Shown here piece by piece: positions 57,372 through 64,000 of a DNA stretch of 64,000 nt; position 1 is the first letter of the stretch; every line of letters begins with the position of its first letter. This DNA is from Synechococcus sp. CS-1328 (lineage in GTDB: Bacteria > Cyanobacteriota > Cyanobacteriia > PCC-6307 > Cyanobiaceae). The stretch is taken from the NCBI RefSeq assembly GCF_025128095.1, contig NZ_JAHLYT010000033.1, forward strand, positions 25,846 to 89,845, given 5' to 3'. Both the position numbers and the translations under genes were made by a program. The notes beneath the pieces were generated by a model. That model made no database searches. It was not told the origin of the DNA and saw only the letters and a program-made list of their open reading frames with translations.

Positions 57372-59798
57372 GTGAGCGATCGGTCTATCTCGACCAGCGC
57401 CCCTGCAGCGTCTGGCTCTCCGTACGGGGCGGAATCGCCCACCCTTGAGCCGCTGCTGTTGCAGGTGGAGGGGATGAAGTGTGGCGGCTGCGTGCGGGCT
57501 GTGGAGCGCCGCCTGCTGGAGCAGCCGGGCGTGTGCCAGGCCAGCGTCAACCTGCTCACCCGTACGGCCTGGGTGGGATTGGCTCCAGGCGCGGCCACAG
57601 ACACCCTGCCGGCGCTGCAGGCCAGCCTGCTGGGGCTGGGCTTCGAGGCCAGTCCTCGCTCCTCGATGGAGGCCCTGGATCGTCGCGGCCAGCGGGAGCA
57701 GGAGCACTGGTGGCGCCAGTGGCGGCAACTGGTGGTGGCACTGCTGCTGCTGCTGGTCTCCGGTATGGGGCACCTGGCCATGGTGGGGGGCCTGCCCGAG
57801 CGCCTCACCACCGCGGGAGCGCCGCTGGCAGCGCTGATCGAACCTGGGGTGCATGCGGTGGTGGCCACCGTTGCCCTGCTGGGGCCTGGCCGGCCGATCC
57901 TGCTGCGGGGCCTGCGGGCCGCCCTGGCCAGGATGCCCAGCATGGACACCCTGGTCGGACTGGGGGTGACCAGTGCCTACTGCGCCAGCCTGGTGGCCTA
58001 TCTCAACCCCTCCAGCGGCTGGCCCTGTTTCTTCAACGAACCGGTGATGCTGCTCGGCTTCGTGCTGCTGGGCCGCTTTCTGGAGGAACGAGCCCGCCAA
58101 CGCACCGGTCGGGCGATCGAGCAGTTGGCCCGTCTGCAGCCCGAAACGGCCCTGCTGCTGCTCGGCGCCGATCCCCCGCGCCCCGTGCGTGTGGGGGGGC
58201 TGCGGCCAGGCGATCGGGTGCGGATCCTGCCTGGGGATCGGGTGCCGGTGGATGGGGTGGTGCGGGACGGCACTTCGGCGGTGGATGTGTCCAGCCTCAC
58301 CGGCGAGCCCCTGCCCGTTCAGGCCAAGGCAGGCACACAGCTGGATGCCGGCAGCCTCAACCTGGAGGCACCCCTGGTGCTGGAGGTGGAGCGCAGCGGC
58401 AGCGACAGCGCCATCAGCCGCATCGTCCATCTGGTCGAGCAGGCCCAGGCCCGAAAGGCCCCGATCCAGGGCCTGGCTGATCGGGTGGCGGGACGCTTCG
58501 CCGGCGTGGTGCTGCTGCTGGCGATCGGCACGCTCCTGTTCTGGTGGCAGTGGGGTGCTGCCCTGTGGCCGCAGGTTCTCCAGGCCACTTCCCATGCCGG
58601 CGCCAGCCCCCATGGGGCCCATGCCGCCCTGGGCATGGCCGCCGACACCCCCTTTGCCCTGGCCCTGCAGCTGGCGATCGCCGTGCTGGTGGTGGCCTGT
58701 CCCTGCGCCCTCGGCCTGGCGACCCCCACGGCGATCACCGTGGGCTCCGGTCTGGCGGCCAGCCGGGGCTTGCTGTTCCGCGGTGGCGATGCGATTGAGG
58801 TCGCCGCCTCTCTGCAGCAGGTGCTGTTCGACAAGACCGGCACCCTCACGCTGGGCCGGCCCCTGGTCAGCGCGGTCTGCCCGCTGAACGCCCCAGCGGA
58901 TGGCGCGGCAGCGGATCGCTTGCTCCAGCTCGCCGCAAGCCTCGAACAGCACACCCGCCATCCGCTCGCCCACGCCTTGCTGCAGGAGGCCGAGCGCCGC
59001 GGACTGGCGTTGCTGCCGGTGGTCGAGGCCCGAACCCTCAGTGGCGACGGCGTCGAGGGGGTGCTCGTCACCGATGGGCAGGGCCTGCGGGTGCGGGTGG
59101 GCCGGCCCGCGTGGCTGGCCGCAGCTGGCGTGGCCATGACTGGCCTGGACCACAGCGTCCAGGCCCTGGAGCGCCAGGGGGCCAGCGTGCTGGCAGTAGC
59201 GGAGGGAAGCGTGCTGCTCGGCTTGGTGGCGGTGGAGGATCAGCCCCGCAGCGATGCCCTTGAGACCCTGGAGCAGCTGCGGCAGCAGCGGCTGCGGCTG
59301 GGTCTGCTCAGCGGAGACCGGCGATCCGCGGTCAGTCGCCTGGGCGAACGACTCGGACTGGCCGCCGAGGAACTGGCCTGGGAGCTGCGTCCGGAGCAGA
59401 AGCTGGAGCGCATTCTTGAGGCGCGCCAGCAGGGGCTGGTGGCGATGGTGGGAGACGGCATCAACGACGCTCCGGCCCTGGCCGCCGCCGATCTGGGCAT
59501 CGCCGTGGGCACCGGCACCCAGATCGCGCAAGACACCGCCGATCTGGTGGTGCTGGGGGATCGGCTGAACGGGGTGGTCGAGGCCCTGACGATCGCGCAC
59601 CGGACCATGGCGACCGTGCGGGCCAACCTGGCCTGGGCCTTCGGCTACAACCTGGTCGTGCTGCCGATCGCCGCCGGCGCCCTGCTGCCTGGCTTCGGCA
59701 TCGTGCTGACGCCGCCGCTGGCGGCCCTGCTGATGGCGCTCAGCTCGATCACGGTGGTGGTCAACGCCCTGCTGCTCTCCCCCTACATTCGGCCTTGA
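57372..59798 (+). CDS. Copper-transporting P1B-type ATPase
   Basis: The protein has one heavy-metal-associated domain ([14 protein letters not shown], CxxC), eight hydrophobic helices, the metal-site motif [13 protein letters not shown] (CPC), the phosphorylation site DKTGTLT, the HP pair in [12 protein letters not shown] and the hinge [11 protein letters not shown]. This identifies a Cu(I) P-type ATPase of the CtaA/PacS kind, about 808 residues from GTG 57372. Whether it is the plasma-membrane importer-like CtaA or the thylakoid PacS cannot be decided from sequence. The start codon is uncertain; TTG/GTG codons upstream to 57336 are possible. Confidence 0.92.
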   Translation: MSDRSISTSAPAASGSPYGAESPTLEPLLLQVEGMKCGGCVRAVERRLLEQPGVCQASVNLLTRTAWVGLAPGAATDTLPALQASLLGLGFEASPRSSMEALDRRGQREQEHWWRQWRQLVVALLLLLVSGMGHLAMVGGLPERLTTAGAPLAALIEPGVHAVVATVALLGPGRPILLRGLRAALARMPSMDTLVGLGVTSAYCASLVAYLNPSSGWPCFFNEPVMLLGFVLLGRFLEERARQRTGRAIEQLARLQPETALLLLGADPPRPVRVGGLRPGDRVRILPGDRVPVDGVVRDGTSAVDVSSLTGEPLPVQAKAGTQLDAGSLNLEAPLVLEVERSGSDSAISRIVHLVEQAQARKAPIQGLADRVAGRFAGVVLLLAIGTLLFWWQWGAALWPQVLQATSHAGASPHGAHAALGMAADTPFALALQLAIAVLVVACPCALGLATPTAITVGSGLAASRGLLFRGGDAIEVAASLQQVLFDKTGTLTLGRPLVSAVCPLNAPADGAAADRLLQLAASLEQHTRHPLAHALLQEAERRGLALLPVVEARTLSGDGVEGVLVTDGQGLRVRVGRPAWLAAAGVAMTGLDHSVQALERQGASVLAVAEGSVLLGLVAVEDQPRSDALETLEQLRQQRLRLGLLSGDRRSAVSRLGERLGLAAEELAWELRPEQKLERILEARQQGLVAMVGDGINDAPALAAADLGIAVGTGTQIAQDTADLVVLGDRLNGVVEALTIAHRTMATVRANLAWAFGYNLVVLPIAAGALLPGFGIVLTPPLAALLMALSSITVVVNALLLSPYIRP

Positions 59799-59842
59799 CC
59801 GGCAGCGCCCGACCAGCTGGGACGGGAGAGGAGGGATAGGCC

Positions 59843-60484
59843 ATGGAGCGTGGGCGGTTCCTGGTGCTCGAGGGCATCGATGGTTGCGGCAAGACCACCC
59901 AGCTCGAGGCCCTGCGCCAGTGGCTGCCTGGCTCCGGCCTGATGGATCCGAAGGCCCGGCTGCTAGTGACCCGCGAACCGGGCGGCACGGCCCTGGGCCT
60001 GGCCCTGCGCCAACTGCTGTTGCATCCACCCGAGGATCAGACGCCCTGCAGAGAGGCCGAGCTGTTGCTCTACGCGGCCGATCGAGCCCAGCACGTGCAG
60101 CAGTGCCTGCAACCGGCCCTGGCCGCCGGCGACTGGGTGCTCAGCGATCGCTTCAGCGGCTCCACCGCCGCCTATCAGGGCTATGGGCGTGGCTTGCCCT
60201 GGGATCAGATCCTGCCGCTGGAGCGCATCGCCACCGGTGGCCTGCAGCCCGATCTCACGCTCTGGTTGGATCTGCCCCTGGCGGCGTCGCTGCGGCGACG
60301 AGGGGATCGCCCTGCAGACCGGATCGAGGCCAGCGGCGAAGCGTTTCTGGCGAGGGTGCAGGCCGGTTTCAGCCAGCTGGCGCAGGAGCGGGGCTGGTGC
60401 CGGCTGGATGCCGCTGGCTCCGCCGACCAGGTAACGGCGGCCTGCCGGGCCCTGCTGGAAAGCAGGTTCGGCCCGCATGGCTGA
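59843..60484 (+). CDS. tmk: Thymidylate kinase
   Basis: Tmk phosphorylates dTMP to dTDP. The 213-residue enzyme has the P-loop EGIDGCGKTTQ (residues 10-20), the DRF motif in LSDRFSGSTAAYQGYG and a LID-like arginine region near DRPADRIEASG. Its 3' end overlaps the start of holB by eight bases, so the two form an operon. Confidence 0.95.
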   Translation: MERGRFLVLEGIDGCGKTTQLEALRQWLPGSGLMDPKARLLVTREPGGTALGLALRQLLLHPPEDQTPCREAELLLYAADRAQHVQQCLQPALAAGDWVLSDRFSGSTAAYQGYGRGLPWDQILPLERIATGGLQPDLTLWLDLPLAASLRRRGDRPADRIEASGEAFLARVQAGFSQLAQERGWCRLDAAGSADQVTAACRALLESRFGPHG

Positions 60485-61448
60485 CCTGTTCGCCGATCTG
60501 GTCGGGCAACCGCAGGCGGTGGTGCTGTTGCAGGCGGCACTGGAGCGGCGCCGCCTGGCACCGGCCTATCTGTTCGCCGGGCCGGAGGGAGTGGGTCGGA
60601 GGCTGGCGGTGCTGCGGTTTCTCGAAGGGGTCTTGGCAGGGACCGAGGGATCAGCCTCGCTGCGGCGGCGCCTGGCGCAGGGAAACCATCCCGATCTGCT
60701 CTGGGTGGAACCCACCTACCAGCACCAGGGCCAGCTCTACACGGCGGCCCAGGCACTCGAACAGGGCCTCAGCCGCCGGGCCTTGCCGCAGTTGCGGCTC
60801 GAGCAGGTGCGCGAGCTGACCCGTTTCCTGGCCCGCCGGCCGGTGGAGGCGGACCGCTGCCTGGTGGTGGTGGACACGGCCGAAGCGATGGCGGAGGGAG
60901 CCGCCAATGCCCTGCTCAAGACCCTGGAGGAGCCCGGCGACAGCCTGCTGGTGCTGATCAGTGCGGCGCCGGAGCAACTGCTCAGCACGATCCGCTCCCG
61001 TTGCCAGCAGGTGCCCTTCGCGCGGCTCTCACCGGCCCTGCTGGCCCAGGTGCTGGCCGCCCTGCCACCTACGCCACCCGCCGATCCACCGATTGCCGAT
61101 CCACCGATTGCCGATCCCCCGGGACTGCTCGACCTGGCGGCCGGCTCTCCTGGAGCCCTGCTAGAGCATCGTCGCCAGTGGCAGGCGCTGCCCGCTGGTG
61201 TGGCCGAGCGGCTGCTCGACCTCAGCCCCGATCCGCTCGAGGCCCTGGCCCTGGCCAGGGATCTGACGGAGGCCCTGGATGGCGAGCAGCAACTCTGGCT
61301 GTTGGACTGGTGGCAGTGGCAGCTGTGGCATCGCCATCACCAGCCCCAGAGCCTGCGACGGCTTGAGCTCTTGCGCCGCCAGCTGCTGGCCTACGTGCAG
61401 CCTCGACTGGCCTGGGAGGTGGCGCTGCTGGAGCTGGGCCTGCGCTGA
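60477..61448 (+). CDS. holB: DNA polymerase III delta-prime subunit
   Basis: The 323-residue clamp-loader subunit shows the AAA+ layout: a degenerate P-loop AGPEGVGRRLAVL (no lysine, as expected for delta-prime), Walker B-like CLVVVDTAEAMAEGAANALLKTLEEPG and the SRC motif IRSRCQQVPF. The zinc-binding cysteines of E. coli delta-prime are absent. A pentapeptide repeat (ADPPI twice, then ADPPG) lies at about residues 202-216 between the ATPase and C-terminal domains. Confidence 0.9.
   Translation: MADLFADLVGQPQAVVLLQAALERRRLAPAYLFAGPEGVGRRLAVLRFLEGVLAGTEGSASLRRRLAQGNHPDLLWVEPTYQHQGQLYTAAQALEQGLSRRALPQLRLEQVRELTRFLARRPVEADRCLVVVDTAEAMAEGAANALLKTLEEPGDSLLVLISAAPEQLLSTIRSRCQQVPFARLSPALLAQVLAALPPTPPADPPIADPPIADPPGLLDLAAGSPGALLEHRRQWQALPAGVAERLLDLSPDPLEALALARDLTEALDGEQQLWLLDWWQWQLWHRHHQPQSLRRLELLRRQLLAYVQPRLAWEVALLELGLR
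61080..61124 (+). repeat. Three 15-bp tandem repeats inside holB
   Basis: GCCGATCCACCGATT occurs at 61080-61094 and 61095-61109 and, with changes at its end, at 61110-61124. In frame this gives ADPPI, ADPPI, ADPPG. Confidence 0.9.
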
Positions 61449-61480
61449 CGGGTCAGCAGGGCGGGTCAGCCACGAGGCAA

Positions 61481-62260
61481 TCAGGCCGAAGCCCGCTCCT
61501 GGCGGCGCACCTCCCGCGCCTCATTGATCAGCGCCTGAACCTGCAGCAGCTGGTCACCGATCGGCAGCTCCAGGCAGTAGCCGGCGCCATAGACGGTCTT
61601 GATGAAGCGGGGCTTGCGGGGATCCGGCTCGAGCTTGGTTCGCAGATGGCGCACGTGCACCCGAATCGTTTCGATGTCGTCGTCGGGCTCGTAGCCCCAT
61701 ACCTCCTTGAGGATCAGCGCCGGGGACACGGTCTGACCATGGCGCTGCAGCAGGCAGTGCAGCAGTTCGAACTCCAGATGGGTGAGCCGTACCGGCTGAT
61801 CGAACCAGATCGCCTCAAACCGCTCCGGCACCAGAGTGAGGCTGCCGTAGCTGAGAATCTCGGTGTGTTTGGTCGAGAGAGGGGCACGGTCGGTGCGGCG
61901 GAGCAGCGCCTTGACCCGCACCATCAGCTCCTCAAGATCAAAGGGCTTGGTGAGGTAATCGTCGGCGCCGGAATTGAAGCCACTTACTTTGTCCTTGATG
62001 CCGCCAAGGGCCGTGAGCATCAGGATCGGGATCCGGGCGGTGCGCTCGTCGCGTCGCAACCGCTGGCAGAGGGTGACGCCATCCACCTTGGGCAACATCA
62101 GATCGAGCAGGATCACATCGGGAGTGACCTGCACGGCGAGAGCCTGGCCCTTGATGCCGTCCTCGGCGCGATGGACGTCAAAGCCGCTGTGCTCGAGATG
62201 GCCGGCCACCAGCTCACGCATGTCGCTGTCGTCTTCGATCAGCAGGATGCAGGGCTTCAT
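61481..62260 (-). CDS. rpaA: OmpR-type response regulator RpaA
   Basis: RpaA is the main circadian output regulator in cyanobacteria, phosphorylated by SasA. The 259-residue protein has a receiver with [10 protein letters not shown] and phosphoacceptor D53 ([12 protein letters not shown]), Lys in [10 protein letters not shown], and a winged helix with [20 protein letters not shown] and [20 protein letters not shown]. The start ATG is 62260; longer frames upstream are not family-like. It converges with holB. Confidence 0.93.
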   Translation of the reverse strand: MKPCILLIEDDSDMRELVAGHLEHSGFDVHRAEDGIKGQALAVQVTPDVILLDLMLPKVDGVTLCQRLRRDERTARIPILMLTALGGIKDKVSGFNSGADDYLTKPFDLEELMVRVKALLRRTDRAPLSTKHTEILSYGSLTLVPERFEAIWFDQPVRLTHLEFELLHCLLQRHGQTVSPALILKEVWGYEPDDDIETIRVHVRHLRTKLEPDPRKPRFIKTVYGAGYCLELPIGDQLLQVQALINEAREVRRQERASA

Positions 62261-62544
62261 GGCTGGGGCGAGGCGGAGGGGGGGTGCAGAAGGACGCTGG
62301 TCCGAGAGCCTGTCCAACGAGTCCGGAGGCGACAGCCATCCGGTCAGTGCTCGGTGCCGGCAGGCGATGGTGCGGCGTTGGATCGGACCGGCAGCGAAGG
62401 GGGCCGCCGGTCGAGGATTCGGTGGTGGATGGGTGGAAGCGGCGCCATCTTCCCAGAGAACCAGCGTCCGCAAGCGCGGCCAAGCCGCTCGCTGGCCAAC
62501 AGCGCTTGCCTGAGCAAGGTCAGACACGACAGGCTGACAGCATG
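62261..62544. other. Gap upstream of rpaA
   Basis: This stretch contains the upstream region of the minus-strand rpaA gene and has no gene I can support. No promoter motif was identified with confidence. Confidence 0.4.
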
Positions 62545-62570
62545 AAAAAAGCCGAAGCGTTCGCTTCGGC
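62545..62570 (-). terminator. Rho-independent terminator after tRNA-Asn
   Basis: On the minus strand a perfect stem (GCCGAAGC paired with GCTTCGGC, plus-strand 62551-62570) is followed by a TTTTTT run (plus A-run 62545-62550). It lies 17 bases beyond the tRNA 3' end. A second T-run (plus 62581-62586) directly follows the tRNA. Confidence 0.9.
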
Positions 62571-62587
62571 ATCAGGACTAAAAAAAC

Positions 62588-62658
62588 TCCCCGGGCGGGA
62601 TTCGAACCTGCGACCAATCGGTTAACAGCCGACCGCTCTACCGCTGAGCTACCGAGGA
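62588..62658 (-). tRNA. tRNA-Asn (anticodon GTT)
   Basis: The minus strand folds as a cloverleaf: acceptor TCCTCGG with CCGGGGA, D-arm GCTC...GAGC, anticodon arm GTCGG-CTGTTAA-CCGAT with GTT, and T-loop TTCGAAT. The 3' CCA is not encoded. The T stem (GCAGG with CCCGC) has an A-C mismatch in the middle pair. The gene lies 16 bases beyond the stop of the ABC gene on the same strand. Confidence 0.95.
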
Positions 62659-62674
62659 ATGGGACCCCGAGAAA

Positions 62675-63388
62675 CTACCCCCCAGCCTTGCCCCCTTGCA
62701 AGGGGGAGAGCCGCCGGCGCAGGCTTGCGCCGCTCTGCCAGGGGCCGGCGTGACCCTGTTCCACCAGGGCAGCGCCGTCACAGGCAGCCAGTTCCTCAAG
62801 GCGATGGGTGATCCAGAGGGCTGTCAGCCTCGGCTCCGGGGCAGTGCAGAGGCCGTGGATCAGCTCCAGCACACCGCGTTGGCTGTCTGGATCCAGCAGG
62901 GCCGTGGGTTCGTCCAGCAACAACAGCTGGGCGCCGCTGGCCAGGGCGCCAGCGATGGCCAGTCGTTGCTTCTGGCCGCCGCTGAGGGTATGGATCGGCC
63001 GGGAGGCCATGCCGGCCAGCCCCACCTGCTCCAGGGCTTGCTCCACCCGCTCACTGCGCTCGCCAGGCGAGAGATCCCAGGGCAGACCCAGCTGTAGATC
63101 ACTGCCACAGCTGGGCAGCAGCAATTGATGATCGGGATTCTGGAAGACCAGAGCCGTGCGTTCCGGACGCCGGATCAGCCCCCCCGAAGGCTCGAGAAGG
63201 CCAATGATCAGGCGGAGCAGTGTGCTCTTGCCACTGCCGTTACTGCCCACCAACATCCAGAGCCCCGGACGGGGAATGGCCAGCTGGCAGTTCTTCAAGG
63301 CGGTGCGGCCGTTCGGCCAGGTGAAACACAGCCGCTCGACGGTCAGGGGCGGTTCTGCCCCACTGGGGGGCTCGGCTTGGGTGAGCAA
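62675..63388 (-). CDS. ABC transporter ATP-binding protein (CbiO/ECF-like)
   Basis: The 237-residue ATPase has Walker A VGSNGSGKSTLLR, the Q-loop FQNPDHQLLLPSCGSDLQLG (typical of CbiO/EcfA ATPases), signature LSGGQKQRLAIAGALA and Walker B LLLLDEPTALLD. ECF-type importers take up metals or vitamins; no permease or substrate-binding gene adjoins it, so the substrate is unknown. The frame begins at TTG 63388; the exact start is uncertain. Confidence 0.85.
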   Translation of the reverse strand: MLTQAEPPSGAEPPLTVERLCFTWPNGRTALKNCQLAIPRPGLWMLVGSNGSGKSTLLRLIIGLLEPSGGLIRRPERTALVFQNPDHQLLLPSCGSDLQLGLPWDLSPGERSERVEQALEQVGLAGMASRPIHTLSGGQKQRLAIAGALASGAQLLLLDEPTALLDPDSQRGVLELIHGLCTAPEPRLTALWITHRLEELAACDGAALVEQGHAGPWQSGASLRRRLSPLQGGKAGG

Positions 63389-63418
63389 CGGTGGGGCGAC
63401 AGGAGAACGAGGGCGGCC

Positions 63419-63682
63419 TCAGCCGTCAAAACTGAAGCCCGGCCGCCGGGCACCGCCGCCCGTCGCCGACTTCTCGTACATCTGCACCGCCACCAGTTCG
63501 CTGCTCAGCAGGCTGATGCGCTTGCCCTCCTCCTTCTCGCAGTGGAGCTCAAGCAGCCGCGGCTGGCCGCTCTCGAGGGTCTGCTTCACCTCGGCATAGA
63601 GGGCTTGGGCAGCCTCCAGCTCCTTGCGCTGCACCGCGACTGGCATGGGACTCAGCTTCAGGGACAGCTCGACGACGTACAC
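63419..63682 (-). CDS. UPF0367 family protein
   Basis: The 87-residue product from GTG 63682 shows [30 protein letters not shown] and [27 protein letters not shown] with [11 protein letters not shown] at the end, the pattern of the cyanobacterial/plastid UPF0367 family. Function unknown. The frame is open to 63706, but the extra residues are not conserved. It is divergent from psbD. Confidence 0.85.
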   Translation of the reverse strand: MYVVELSLKLSPMPVAVQRKELEAAQALYAEVKQTLESGQPRLLELHCEKEEGKRISLLSSELVAVQMYEKSATGGGARRPGFSFDG

Positions 63683-63812
63683 GCGCGTGGATCGGTGGGA
63701 GCCCACTCTGGCGAATCGGCAGCACCAATCGAAGAGTGAGTGCTTGTACTCATCAGGTTCTTAAGGGAAGCCAAAGCAGGCGCGATTCGCAGGCAAGACC
63801 CGTACGATGGCG

Positions 63813-63830
63813 TTGTAAAGCTTCGTAAAG
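63813..63830 (-). promoter_or_regulatory. HLR1-like direct repeat just upstream of psbD
   Basis: Read on the minus strand, TTTACGAA and TTTACAAC are separated by two bases. This fits the HLR1 consensus (two copies of (G/T)TTACA(T/A)(T/A) two bases apart) at 14 of 16 positions. HLR1 is the binding site of RpaB. It sits 7 to 24 bases before the psbD start codon, that is in the 5' leader. The match is by eye and could be chance. Confidence 0.45.
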
Positions 63831-63836
63831 CCCTTT

Positions 63837-64000
63837 ATGACGATCGCTGCAGGGCGTCTGCCGCAGCGGGGATGGTTCGACGTCCTCGATGACTGGCTCA
63901 AGCGCGACCGCTTCGTTTTCGTGGGGTGGTCCGGTCTGCTGCTGTTCCCCACCGCCTACCTGGCGCTGGGCGGCTGGCTCACCGGCACCACCTTCGCCAC
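63837..64000 (+). CDS. psbD: Photosystem II D2 protein (3' end outside window)
   Basis: ATG 63837 begins [20 protein letters not shown], followed by [18 protein letters not shown], the conserved N-terminus of D2, one of the two reaction-centre subunits of photosystem II. Only the first 54 codons lie in the window, up to the end of the first stromal/helix segment ([15 protein letters not shown]). psbC usually follows psbD in cyanobacteria. The leader contains an HLR1-like element. Confidence 0.96.
   Translation, partial: MTIAAGRLPQRGWFDVLDDWLKRDRFVFVGWSGLLLFPTAYLALGGWLTGTTFA

Noticed and set aside
57260..57949. Long N-terminal extension of Ycf3
   Set aside because: The upstream frame is antisense to the copper ATPase; the conserved Ycf3 N-terminus starts at GTG 57259.
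57345..60029. 894-codon minus-strand frame
   Set aside because: It is antisense to the copper ATPase and tmk, and its translation is Gln/Gly/His-rich with no motif.

Overview
The window is chromosomal DNA of a GC-rich unicellular cyanobacterium, most likely of the Cyanobium/Synechococcus picocyanobacterial group. The evidence is psbD (D2) starting at the right edge, ycf3, ycf34, the regulators RpaA, RpaB, RbcR and PedR, seven NDH-1 subunits, the cyanobacterial carotenoid pair crtP-crtB, and the order gltA-ndhA-ndhI-ndhG-ndhE. The genus is an inference. I see no rRNA, CRISPR array, transposase or integrase; one tRNA (Asn) is present.

Layout. 0-6.7 kb is the most accessory-looking part. It holds the end of a Mur-ligase-like gene with visibly lower GC, cyanate hydratase, gaps with short tandem duplications, a decayed dihydroxyacetone kinase pseudogene, an acyl-CoA-synthetase-like ligase, a DUF1993 protein and a Sui1-type factor. 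6.7-14 kb carries trpB, an Anbu proteasome-like peptidase with a large insert, hrcA, a rhodanese, a DUF3352 protein, sixA and citrate synthase. 14-29.4 kb is rich in NDH-1 genes (ndhAIGE, ndhD, ndhF, ndhM), mixed with nadK, a CYTH protein, pedR, a MetF-like protein, a nucleotidyltransferase, scpA and rbcR. 29.6-32 kb encodes phytoene desaturase and phytoene synthase.

32-46 kb is the most interesting part. A TolC-like channel is followed by a compact signalling block: a Cache-domain hybrid histidine kinase with two receiver domains, a stand-alone receiver, a HisKA-REC protein without an ATPase domain, a MinD/ParA-type ATPase with an altered signature lysine, and an unknown 88-residue protein. 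A PaO-like Rieske oxygenase and a VOC protein come next. Facing them is a tightly packed five-gene operon: devB, devC, devA, a pheophytinase-like hydrolase and an MFS exporter.

46-64 kb is mostly housekeeping: an RRM RNA-binding protein with a structured 3' region, a CCA-transferase-like enzyme whose possible start overlaps that of divergent ycf34, tsaB, a lipid block (rpaB-plsX-fabH-fabD-plsC), radA, ycf3, a copper P-type ATPase, tmk, holB, rpaA, tRNA-Asn with a terminator, an ABC ATPase, UPF0367 and psbD. Three unrelated genes (Anbu, CYTH, holB) carry in-frame 15-bp tandem repeats that add pentapeptide arrays. An HLR1-like element, the known RpaB target type, lies just before psbD, and rpaB itself is in the window.
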